DNA from: Erythrophleum ivorense | Lineage: Eukaryota > Streptophyta > Magnoliopsida > Fabales > Fabaceae | Length of the DNA: 64,000 bases | Assembly: GCA_026724425.1 (NCBI GenBank) | Contig: JAIUCV010000003.1 | Span: forward strand, 46,959,283 to 47,023,282 | Direction of reading: 5' to 3' | Part shown: positions 12,607-22,434 of the stretch, piece by piece | Layout of the letters: the number at the start of each line of letters is the position of its first letter | How positions within the stretch are numbered: position 1 is the stretch's first letter | Made by a program: the position numbers and the translations under genes | Notes under the pieces: generated by a model | Told to the model about the DNA's origin: nothing | Database searches by the model: none | What the model saw: only the letters and a program-made list of their open reading frames with translations

Positions 12607-14239
12607 TGACGATTGTGTCGTGCAATCTCAAATAAAACTAGGAAGCGAAATAAATTTTTATAGTTAATAGTGCAATCCTAGGTCATCTCCCTTAGAGTTT
12701 ATGCCTTAATTTGTTTATGGAAGGCTATTCTAAGTATTGCTACTTGAAACTTATTTTGGGGGTTGAAATACTAGAATTTAATTGAACTAAATTTAATTGA
12801 CAAAAATCAAAAAAATTTAAAACTAAATGAGGTGAGCAATTAAGAGAATATGGTAGCTAGCTTTGCATTGGACTCCCTAGAATTCAATTATCCTTGCCCT
12901 TGATTTAGTTTACCAAACTTGGAATTAATTCCTTGCTCTTTAGTGTATTCCCTATAAAGATTCTTGAATAACCATCCAAGGTTCAATTTATTAATTATAC
13001 AAGGAATTTGCAACCACAAGAAACCTTGAATAACTAATTAATTGAATTAAGAACAAGAACACACTTTAACCAAATTCAATTGATTCATAGAATCACATGC
13101 ACAATTTACTTAAGATACTAATTGACTAATTAGATTAATTAATTCCTCAAGCAATTAATTGCACAAAAATTCTAGTTAATTAATCCAATAACCATTGCAT
13201 CAATTAACTCAACATCAAGAGGAATTTGAAAGTAATTTGCACAACATTAATTCTGGAATTTTTATAAACATGTGATGATCAAAATCAAAATTCCAAAATC
13301 AAATTCAATTCATAAAATAAATTAATCCAATAAAATTTTCAACAATTAAATTCCTAAATCAATCAACTAAACCTAGTCAAATTAATAAAAGTTTTAATGC
13401 TGGAATTTAAAAGATATAGCAGGGAATATTTATCCAATTTTGTGGGAAAAGATGGGGCTCAAATCTTCATTTGGGAGTTTCCAAAACTTCAGCTAGCCAC
13501 CATGGTTAATTCAAGCTGCCATGGATATTTTAATTGGAGGAGAGTTGATGGAATTTGCATTAGCCATGGATAAATCACAAAAGAATGCTCCTGGATTATT
13601 CTTGCGTTCTGCATTCAAGCATGTCTCTTTACTGTACGAAGGCCAGAGGAGACCAAAAATTGAAGCAGTCCTCTTCTCCTCATGATATCCAGCCCGAATG
13701 AATGAAGAAGCTTCCCCCTGTTTTCTTTCGGCGTTCTTCTTTGCTCACTAACTCGTTTTCCTCGTGAAACTCTGTTCTTCATGCTCCATCCAGTCCACGT
13801 AGCTTTCTTACTCAAGCTTCTTCTTTCTCAGCTCCCATTCCACGTAAATCTTAAGCTGCATGCTTCATGGTTCTTCTCCCATTTTTCACGTGGGCATGGC
13901 TTCTTGTTTCAGCTAAGTCAATGGAGAAAAATGCACTAAAATACTTTATCATTTTTCAATTTAATTCAATTTAATTTTTCAATTCATTTGCCCGAAAGAA
14001 AATTCTGCACAAAATTAAAAAGTGTTTTAAAGATTGCAAATATTTAATCATCAAAGAATTTTGGAGAATAAAATCTTAGCAATTTAAATCCAAAAATTCT
14101 CCTAATTAATTCAAAATTGTATTATTTTCCAAAATTAACCACAATTTCAAATATTGTATAATAAATCCATTTAAGCTCAAATTAATCATTAAAAACAATA
14201 ATAAATGTGGATAAAATATATGAGAATTAGAACTTATCA
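12607..14239 (-). repeat. A1 5' LTR (right), with 265-bp deletion
   Basis: 1,633 bp, colinear with the 3' LTR except for a clean 265-bp loss at 13918/13919 (matching 4418-4682). The lost block contains the TA repeat. As this is the promoter LTR, the loss may have silenced the element. Confidence 0.95.
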
Positions 14240-14481
14240 TTGACTCCCAAGATTAAGGTTGAGTCCAAGAACCTCTTAAAGAATGGGTGAGGCAAGTCCA
14301 AGATCCACAAGTGAATGGGTGAGACTAATCCACTTGCTTGGCAAGTCTTTGTATGCTATATATGACTTGCTTAAGTGTTGAAAATGTCTTTTGAATGATT
14401 GCACACTTTATGATACTTCTGCATACATTTGTAAGACTTGGTATGCATACTTTATGTGTGATTGAAAGGGAGATGAGCTAT

Positions 14482-14500
14482 TGGGATTCTTTGAATCTTA
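14482..14500 (+). other. Conserved LTR stem-loop (T0 copy)
   Basis: Eight-base stem around a TTT loop: TGGGATTC / GAATCTTA. Two G-T oppositions would be G-U pairs in RNA. The same position in S1 is TGAGATTC / GAATCTCA. Confidence 0.6.
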
Positions 14501-15951
14501 TTCCTTCCTCTTCAATGTTCTAATATGTTAGGATGATAAAGAGAACAAGGAAATGAAAGCCAACCTCTTGAAAGATGAGAGTGTGCCATCAAAGTATATG
14601 GAATTTGCTTCTTTAAGGCCATTTAAGCAGCAATTGTTGTAATCTATTAGTGTATATGACCTATGATCTCTTGAACATGTATAATTATGTTAATGTATCA
14701 TGTATCAATGAGAGTTAAGGTTATATGTATGGAAACATGCATTATGAACATGTAATGACAAATTTGCATTATGGAAATGTATGTATAAATGGAAGTGGAA
14801 TGGCCAAATTGAGATGCATGAAATTTGGGACCACTTGGGTAGTTCATACAAGTCACATTCATGCTTTGAAACTTGCCCAAGAGGTGCCAAACACCGAGGG
14901 AAGTCATTTGGACATTTTGGTATTTTATATGAAGCAAAAATTTATCATATTGGAAACCTATACCACATTTTGTCCAAATGAAGTCTTCTTCATCTGAGAC
15001 TTGGCATACATTTAGAACTTATTGAGAGATTTTTGGAAAGCTAAAGTGTGGAATTTTTAGAGGTCTAGTGAATATTTGATAAATTTTCAAAGTTGGAAAA
15101 AATTCTGATTTTGGTTCATGATACTTTCACACTGATCTGAAAATGAATTTTGTCACTTAAGGGGCAAATGATGTCCAATTACTACAAAATTTTATAGGAA
15201 GAAACTAGACACTCCTAATGACATGTTCCAATAAAAGCACCCCATTTGGATGTCCAGAGAGGGATATATGAATTTTTAAAGTTTTTTTCTAGTAGCAAAC
15301 ATCTAAACTTACCTGGGTTATAGTTTGATTGGTTTCTGATTCCTGGACACGCCTAAACTAGTCTAGAGTTATTTTTTTCCTCTAGCTAACATCTGTAGCT
15401 TTCTAGATTGATATCATTTATATGGATTAGAATTTTTTGGAATTAATTGGATATTTTTGAAGTTTGTAGCAGAAACTTATATCAGTACCAATAGCCAGTC
15501 TGACCTTTGCATCTTTTCGAATGTCAAATGTCTTATGTGTGGTGTTTCATGGCCTAGATATATTTTTAGCATAAAGTAGACATGTGTAGCTTTCCAAAAT
15601 AGCAAAGAATGCATCATTGCAATTTTTTTAGAATTAGTTATGATTTTCCAAAATTTGTGATAGAAAAGAGGAAATTCTGGCCGAGACTATATGTATGAAT
15701 TTTATGTATCCCTTACCTTGCACGAGTTGTAGGCTACTTTTGGTGATGGATTTGAATTTATCCATGTAATTAATTATGAGAATGTAATACATGAGTCCAT
15801 ATGGCCAACAGGACTCCAAAAGAAAAAATTTATCCGTGGCAAAGTGCATGTACATTTATTGTTCTCATGCTACCTTTCTTGCTTCATTATGAAATACATA
15901 GAATAAGACCTAGAAATGGCATGAGGCAAGCTAGATAAATATGGTGTTACA

Positions 15952-17072
15952 ATAAGCATGCATTTTTTGAAAGTGTGAAAAGGGGGTTTTAAGTGCACTT
16001 AAATGGCCTAAAGTATAGATAAAAGTCATAGAGACTTAAGAGAGGTAGATATGAACATTAGATATTGATGATATATGTATGTGATATTTTTATGATAAGC
16101 TAGTGAGGCTCCATCCCATTGTAAGTGTAGAGCTGAAAACAAAAAAAAAGGTGGAACTAGAAACAGAGTAGGAAATTTATAGATTTATTTAGGTTTTAAC
16201 ACCTATACAAGGTAACTTACTCTTTCCTTATTCAGTTGCATACAAATTATTTGAGCTTAATATGCATTGTATTGTATTAGTTGTTTTATTATAGTATATA
16301 CTTTATTGCACTCTATATTAGTCACATGTCATGTTTTGTATGTTATGTTTAATAAGCTACGACTAAGAGATAAAGAGTGGTAACGAGAACAAACATAGTA
16401 GTTCTCCCAAGCCTAAGCTAAGTTGAGATTCATGGCCATGATTAAGTATGTTGTAAACATGTAATGCATTTGTGCTAGTTTCATATTACCATGCATACTT
16501 GCATTATTCTTACTTGATTGTCTCATGCTAATTTTGGATAATTTGAGTATAGCTATTGAGATTCTCCTAAATCTCACCCCTATCTCTATTTTTCCACTAA
16601 CCAATTCTAGGTGGAAGTCCTAGTGCCAAAAAAGGAATAAAGAAAGAATGATGTTTGACTTGTAGAATTATTTGAATGTTTTGTATTTAAATTTTATTGT
16701 AATGTATAAAGAATGTATATGGATTATGCTTAACTCCATTACGATGTATTATGTATACTAGTATATTATAAACAATAATGTATAACTCCAACTTAAGTTA
16801 TTTGTATTTTTTTGTCTCTGAGTTTGGGCTGTTATATGACCATTTGATTGGTATGGATAGTCAATTTTATAAGGGAAAACTCTACTAAATTTTCCTTAAA
16901 AAATTATGTATATTTAACTTTTAATGGTTAAATTAGTTGGATATGGAAATTATGAGAAAGACAAGTACATGAATTTCATAAATTTTGGATTCAATATTTT
17001 GCTATCATTAGTAAATGGATTCATTGTTGAATCATAGCAATCAAATAAAAGCTAGATAGCTAAGGTGTTACA
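15952..17072 (+). mobile_element. R1 5' LTR, second segment and 3' terminus
   Basis: Continues R1 LTR sequence after T0, matching 58471-58880 of the 3' LTR where both exist. It ends GGTGTTACA at 17072, directly before the PBS. The stem-loop copy is at 16557-16576. The stretch 15952-15956 is the T0 target duplication. Confidence 0.88.
16557..16576 (+). other. Conserved LTR stem-loop (R1 5' LTR copy)
   Basis: Stem TGAGATT / AATCTCA around a six-base loop CTCCTA, followed by CCCC. The loop differs completely from the TTT loop of T and S copies, while the stem is kept. Confidence 0.6.
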
Positions 17073-17076
17073 TTTT

Positions 17077-17088
17077 TAGTATCAGAGC
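17077..17088 (+). other. R1 primer-binding site (tRNA-iMet type)
   Basis: TAGTATCAGAGC, four bases after the LTR end, matches the common plant PBS TGGTATCAGAGC at 11 of 12 positions. Initiator methionine tRNA priming is usual for Tekay/Del elements. Confidence 0.85.
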
Positions 17089-17234
17089 AATGATTCAAAC
17101 ATTGATACTTTATGATGTTTGAGAATGCATTTCTTATTTGGAAACTTGATATATATGCTTTGATAAGGAATATTGGATGACTTAGATATCTATGATATCT
17201 ATGGAATGTGTGTTGAAACCTTTAATTTTTTTAG
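17089..17234 (+). other. R1 untranslated leader
   Basis: AT-rich stretch between PBS and gag with no ORF. Nothing further recognised. Confidence 0.6.
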
Positions 17235-17987
17235 ATAGTAACAATAAGAAGAGGTAGACCAGCTAAGGTTCCAACAAGAAAGGAACCAAAAGACCCTATA
17301 GCAAGAACTCTATAAGAGATTGTTCAACGTTTGGACCAATAACAAGTAATGTTATTGCAACAACAATAAGTGATCTAGCAAGTTCAAGAGACCCTAGCAA
17401 AGAGAGAGAGTGAAGGGGAAACCACCCCTCAGATGCAGCATCCATTGGTACCCACTGGGGAGGTTCCTCCAAGACATTTTCCATATTCATCTGAACCTGA
17501 ACCTCAACCCACAGGGTCCCAGACAACACTCCCACCTTATCCTATCCAGCCTTAAGTTACTACCCATACAATAGTTCAGAAAGTATAATCCCTTGTGTTT
17601 AATGGTGAATTTGATACACAAAAGGCTGAGGCATGGGTTATGCAATTAGAAAAGATCTACAAAGTGATGGAGTGCACGTCAGAGCAAAAAGCATTGATGG
17701 CTAAATCTAAGCTTGAAGGACAAGTAGATGTTTAGTATAGGAGTATAGAAATGATCATGCAAACAAAGAATATCCCAATCACTTAGGAGACTTTCTTAAA
17801 TCAATTCTATAAGAAATATTTTTCCAATTCAATTAGGGATGAGAAAGAATCTAAATTTATTTTGTTAAAATAGATAGGGTATATGTCCATTGATCAATAC
17901 ATGGCAAGATTTGTAAAGTTATCTAAATATTCCTCTTACCTATAAAGATTTGATCATGAGAGGTGGCAAGCTGAGAGGCTTGAAAGC
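17235..17987 (+). pseudogene. gag: R1 gag, N-terminal part (nonsense-riddled)
   Basis: Retrotransposon gag capsid region of the chromovirus. One reading frame from 17235 keeps a basic start (RRGRPAKVP), a proline-rich stretch, then the capsid-like segment with FNGEFDTQKAEAW, a block ending ETFLNQFYKKYF, and the MSIDQYMARFVKLSKY block. Relatives share this W...F..F...QY...F..L pattern. I count about ten in-frame stops and no frameshift. Several sit where tryptophan or glutamine is expected, which fits C-to-T decay on either strand. The gene is split at 17987 by solo LTR U and resumes near 37224. Confidence 0.85.
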
Positions 17988-19229
17988 TGTAATACCTTAG
18001 CTCACTAGCCTTAAAACCATATTACAAGGCTTATTATTACACATCTCTAGGAAAGTAGCATGTTTAATAGCAAGAAATTGTGTAACACCATAAATTCTAG
18101 TTCATCTCATGCCTTCATATGACTTAATATCATGAAGGATGTAAGTTTCTCATAGAAAGGCAAGGAAAATAATGAATATTTTCGCGTTGCGTTATATCTG
18201 AAAATTCATTCCAATGTCATGTGGACTGTGTGAGCACATACTAAGCCCCCTCATATTTAATTACATTATTACAACCCATTTCAATCCCAAAAACATACTT
18301 ACAACTCATTGAAACCGAAAAGAGACATGGGAAATGGGTATTCATTCTCGGCCAGAATTGGCCTTATTTCTGGGTAAATTTTGGAAAATCATAACTAAAT
18401 CTAGAAAAATAGAACTCATCCAATTTTGGTTATTTTGGAAAGATTTGGATGTCTACTTCATACTAAAAATATGTACAAGTCATAAAATCCCACACACGCG
18501 AAATGTTTTGGAGGTTGGGCTGGGTCCTGATGTTGTCACAGTTTACTGATATAAATTTCAAAAATGTCCAATTAATTCCAAAAAAATCCAATACATGTAA
18601 ATGATACCAAATTGAAAAGATATGGATGTCAACTAGAGAGTAAAAATATCTCCAGATCAGTTCATCAAGTCCAAGTCTCAGAATTCGATGGAACAGTACT
18701 TCTGGTCGGGTAAGGCTATTAATACTAGATAGAAACTTCAAAAATTCATATCTTCCTCTCTAGACCTCCAAATGAGGTGCTTCTAGTTTTCACAAGTCAC
18801 TGTGATTGCCTAGTTTCTTTGTATAAAATTTCATGGTAATTGGACATCATTTGAATCTCAAATGATAGAAAACAATTTCGGACCAATTGAATAGTGTAGT
18901 AGACCAAATCCCTAAAATTTGCCAATTTCAAAAAATTATCAAATATTCTGTAGACCTCCAAAAATTATGATCTTTACCTTGTTAGAAAGTTCTTACTGAG
19001 ACCTAATTTTAAGTCAAATTTTTGACCAAGAATAACTCATTTGGCCAAAAAGTGATATAGGGTTCCATAATGGTCAAATTTGGCTCCATATGAGTTACCA
19101 AACTTGCCAAATGGTCTTCCCTTAATGTTGACACCTTTTGGGCAAGTCTAAAAGCATATTTGAAACTTGTGTGAGCTACCCAAATGGTCCCAAACCTCAT
19201 GCATCTCATTTTGTCCATTCTGTAACAAC

Positions 19230-19285
19230 CAGGAAAAAGAGAGAAGAAAAGAAAAGAGAAAAGAAAAGGGAAAGAAAAGAAAAGC
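19230..19285 (+). repeat. Polypurine (GAAAA)n tract at S1 5' end
   Basis: Almost pure A/G run (GAAAA-like units) directly after the TGTAACAACC terminus. S2 has the matching tract at about 52014-52070. Confidence 0.7.
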
Positions 19286-19319
19286 TGAAAATTTTTGGAA
19301 GCTGAAAATTTTCTAAGTC

Positions 19320-19530
19320 TGCTAGCTACAGCCCGACTATAGTGAATGTACCTATTCGCTATAGCTAGAAATGGTCTAACTATAGCGAGACTGCCTTCTA
19401 GCTATAGCGAGTTCGGGCACCCCATACAAAAACCAGGGAGTTGCTCGCCGTAGCGCATGCTGTAGCGAAGGCAGAGGTCTGGGACTTATTCGAGTTCGCC
19501 GTAGCGAGGGTTATGGCTCGCTATAGCGAG
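19320..19530. repeat. GC-rich near-palindromic array in S1
   Basis: Repeats of TCGC(C/T)(A/G)TAGCGA-like dyads. They include a perfect 14-bp palindrome CTCGCTATAGCGAG at 19517-19530. Strikingly CpG-rich in an AT-rich setting. Confidence 0.75.
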
Positions 19531-20287
19531 GGTTAGTCTGGAAAAGCGTGAAAATAGAGAATTTGACTTTTTAAAGCGTCCCAACTCCTTCTTTCACTCT
19601 GTAACCAACTTAAGCTCACTTTAAGAGAGAGAAAAGGGCAGAGGAGAGAGAGAGAAGCCTAGAGGAGGAAGGAAGAACAAGAAAGGTGAGGATTTCCATA
19701 GCTTTTCTCTTAGTATGTTCTTCTCTCCTTATCCCCTCTTTCTATGGTTTTAGTAGTAAAAGTAACCATGTTTTGAGCTTGGTTCAGAGGAGGGAAAGTA
19801 GAAAACCACTCTTGAGGGAGGTTAGAAGTCATGTAGCCCTCTCTTCCTTGCTTTCTATTCTTAAGAGTGTGAGAGCTTGAAAGAGGAAGGAGAGTGGATG
19901 AGTTTCTAGTGAGAGAGAGAACCCTAGCTCTTACATGCTTAGTAGGGTTGCTAGAAAGAGATCCTTAGCTTATGAATCAGTATTAAGGAAATAATTCCAT
20001 GCTTCTTGTGTGGTTAGGCTCAAGAAGAGCACTCCCATCTAGAAGTGGTTTTGAAACCAACAAGGGAGGAGACAAATTGAAAGAGAAAGTTGTGAATAGC
20101 CAACAAGGTAGCTCTCTCCACCTTCTTTCATGCATAAGATGTGTGCTTACATTGTTTTACTTGTGTGTATGTATGATTTGAGCTATGAGAAGTATGTTAG
20201 CATGATGATGCCTTATGTGTTTTAATGATGTTTTATGTGATTTCTTGGGTTTGCTTGAGTATGGAAAAGCCAATAACCCTTTACCCA

Positions 20288-20451
20288 TGGTGAGGATGAG
20301 CCAAAACCCTCAAGTTGGTTGAGACAAAGTAAAGAATCTCCCAAGAGTGAGGTTGACTCCCAAAGAGTAAGGGTTGAGTCTAAGAACCTCTTAAGTATGG
20401 GTGAGGCAAGTCCAAAATCCACAAGTGAGTGGGTGAGGCTAATCCATTACT
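20288..20451 (+). repeat. Degenerate tandem array of about 28-bp units in S1
   Basis: About six units share a GGGTGAGGC..AGTCC-like core. The equivalent array in T0 was the target of the Athila insertion, and inverted copies lie in T2, T5 and T6. Confidence 0.6.
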
Positions 20452-20632
20452 TGGCAAGCTTTCATATGTTATGTATGTCCTACTCACATGTTGAGAATGT
20501 TTTTCTTGTATGCATGGCTAGTTTAAATGTTGCAAATGCTTTTATTATGAAGTTATATGCTAACATGTCATACATTCATGGTGAGACTTGTTTGCATGAT
20601 TTGTGTGTATGATTGAATAAGAGATGAGCTAT

Positions 20633-20651
20633 TGAGATTCTTTGAATCTCA
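20633..20651 (+). other. Conserved LTR stem-loop (S1 copy)
   Basis: Perfect stem TGAGATTC / GAATCTCA with loop TTT. Confidence 0.6.
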
Positions 20652-22415
20652 TTCTCCCTCTCCACCATCCAAACATGCTAGGTGGACCAAGTGAGACTAG
20701 AGATGGGAGCCACCAAGCTTGAAGCTAGGGAGATTAATGAAGAATTGTAAAAGAGTTTCTTGTAACTATGTTGTACTTAAGATAAGGGATGTAAATTAAT
20801 GATGTACATGATGTAGTACCTACAAATGCTTGTAAATCAATGTATTCATGATGTATGTATGAGAATTAGAGTGATTTTGAATGAAGAAGCAAGTTTGATT
20901 ATGAAATGCATAATGTTAGTATAGGCCACATGAGTGTATAAGTGGGTGTAGGATAATGAGTTTCTCCAATCTGGGTTGTTAGACACTTGAGCCATGATTA
21001 ATTGCCCATATAGATGCTTTCTCATGTGCTCAAAGAGTCCCAAAGGTAGAAAAACTAAGATTGGACCCCATGAGCCCCATTTTTAACCAAGAAAGTGGCT
21101 TTTTGCATTTGATGTCAAGAGTTAACCAAATGACCTCCTCTTGCTTTGAAATTTGACATGTGACTAGATCTTGTTTAGATCTTTTTGGAAAGCTAAAGAT
21201 AAAGTCATTTGGAGGTCTATATCATTTTCTATGATTTTTCAAAGTTGGTATCAGAATTTTGGACCTCCATAGACACTGTTCATTTGGTCAGTTTCGAAAT
21301 CGTGTCATCCGAGGGGCAAACGTAGTCCAATGGCTACGAAATTTTACACACAGAAACTAGATAGTCACAATGACTTGTAGGAACTGGAAGCACCTCATTT
21401 GGAGGTCTAGAGAGGAAGATATACAAATTCGAAGTTCCTGCCCAGCATCAGTCACCCAGCCATACCCGAGGTACTGTTTCATCGGTTTTCGGGAGTTTGG
21501 CTTGATGAACTGATCTGGAGGAATTTTTCCTCTCTAGTAACATCCACATATTTCCATAGAGATATCATTTACATGCAGTGGATTTTTGTAGAATTAGTTG
21601 GACATTTTTGAAGTCCATATCAGTAAACTGTGACAGCAGCAGAGCCCCCTCTGACCAGTAGATGTTTTCGGATGTCACATGCTTTGTGCACGAGATTTTA
21701 AGACTTGTACGTATTTTTAGAATGAAGTAGACGTCTTAAGCTTTCCAGAGTGACCAAGAGAGAATGTTTTTTATTTTTCTGTATTTAGTTATGAATTTCC
21801 AAACTTTGCCCAGAAATGAGGCCAAATCTGCTGAAAACGAAATTGCATGTCTCATATCCCTTTTTGCTTTCCATGAGTTTAAAGCATGTTTTTGGGATTG
21901 AAATGAGTTATAAGGATGCAATGAAACATGAGGATGCATAGAAAGAGCTCACTCGGTCCACGTGACACTGAAATGCATTTTAACCCCATGCCATATAATG
22001 AGAAAGAATATGAACCTAGAGAAAATGATCTCCCTTTTATGCTTCCCATAGGTATATGAGTATGTAAGGCATGATGGGTATGAGCTAGAAATGAAGGTGT
22101 TACACATTCAACCCTCCCTTATACACATATTCATCAAACTTTAAATTCTCATTCTATAGCCTTACATACTTAAAACATGGGCTAGTGGTCATATATCATA
22201 ATCATACATCTAAACATCACATAATAGGGTATTTACACATGTCACAATGTTCATAGTACATATGCAACCTCATATACATGATGAACCATCATTATGGTTC
22301 CAAAATAAACAAAACAAGACACAAGATTGTCAATCTCTCTTCCTCATTGTTGTTGGCTTCCTTCACCATAATTGCTTAGTCCACCTAGCATGTTAGATCA
22401 TTGGAGAGGAAGGGA

Positions 22416-22434
22416 TAAGATTCAAAGAATCCCA
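22416..22434 (-). other. Conserved LTR stem-loop (T1 copy)
   Basis: On the minus strand TGGGATTC-TTT-GAATCTTA, the same as T0. Pairing is kept through two G-U pairs. Confidence 0.55.

Larger units (their letters stand above)
3106..14239 (-). mobile_element. A1: full-length Athila-type Ty3/Gypsy retrotransposon
   Basis: An 11.1-kb element read on the minus strand, with TGATAAG...GTCA LTRs at 12607-14239 (5') and 3106-5003 (3'). TTGAC target duplications lie at 3101-3105 and 14240-14244. It has a tRNA-Asp-like PBS, then gag-PR, RT, RNase H and integrase in Gypsy order, and a PPT. The RT and integrase resemble the Athila lineage (for example the PFGLCNAP motif). I see no env-like ORF downstream of pol. 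The LTRs differ at about 37 of 1,633 aligned positions by my count (about 2.3%), mostly transitions, so insertion is fairly recent. Eight in-frame stops and one frameshift make it non-autonomous. Confidence 0.95.
1088..15951 (+). mobile_element. Solo LTR T0 (T family, about 3.7 kb without the nested Athila)
   Basis: Starts TGTAATATC and ends GGTGTTACA, flanked by ATAAG target duplications at 1083-1087 and 15952-15956. Removing the nested Athila element and its duplication leaves about 3,725 bp, like the other T copies (3,679-3,700 bp). No internal coding region is present, so it is a solo LTR. The paralogous R1 3' LTR has the unoccupied site near 58470, which confirms the insertion. A TATA box (1679-1690) and the family stem-loop (14482-14500) lie in the expected order. 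The family resembles Tekay/Del LTRs (TGTAA...TTACA termini). Confidence 0.9.
19221..22104 (+). mobile_element. Solo LTR S1 (S family)
   Basis: 2,884 bp, TGTAACAACC to GGTGTTACA, with CATTC target duplications at 19216-19220 and 22105-22109. It has a purine-rich 5' tract, a GC-rich near-palindromic array (19320-19530), a degenerate tandem array (about 20288-20451) and the stem-loop (20633-20651). It is closely similar to S2 along its length. No coding region. Confidence 0.92.

Noticed and set aside
17077..17094. tRNA gene fragment at the R1 PBS
   Set aside because: Only the 12-base primer complement is present; no cloverleaf can be formed.
20276..20451. CRISPR-like repeat array
   Set aside because: Units are degenerate, without unique spacers of constant length, in plant LTR sequence.
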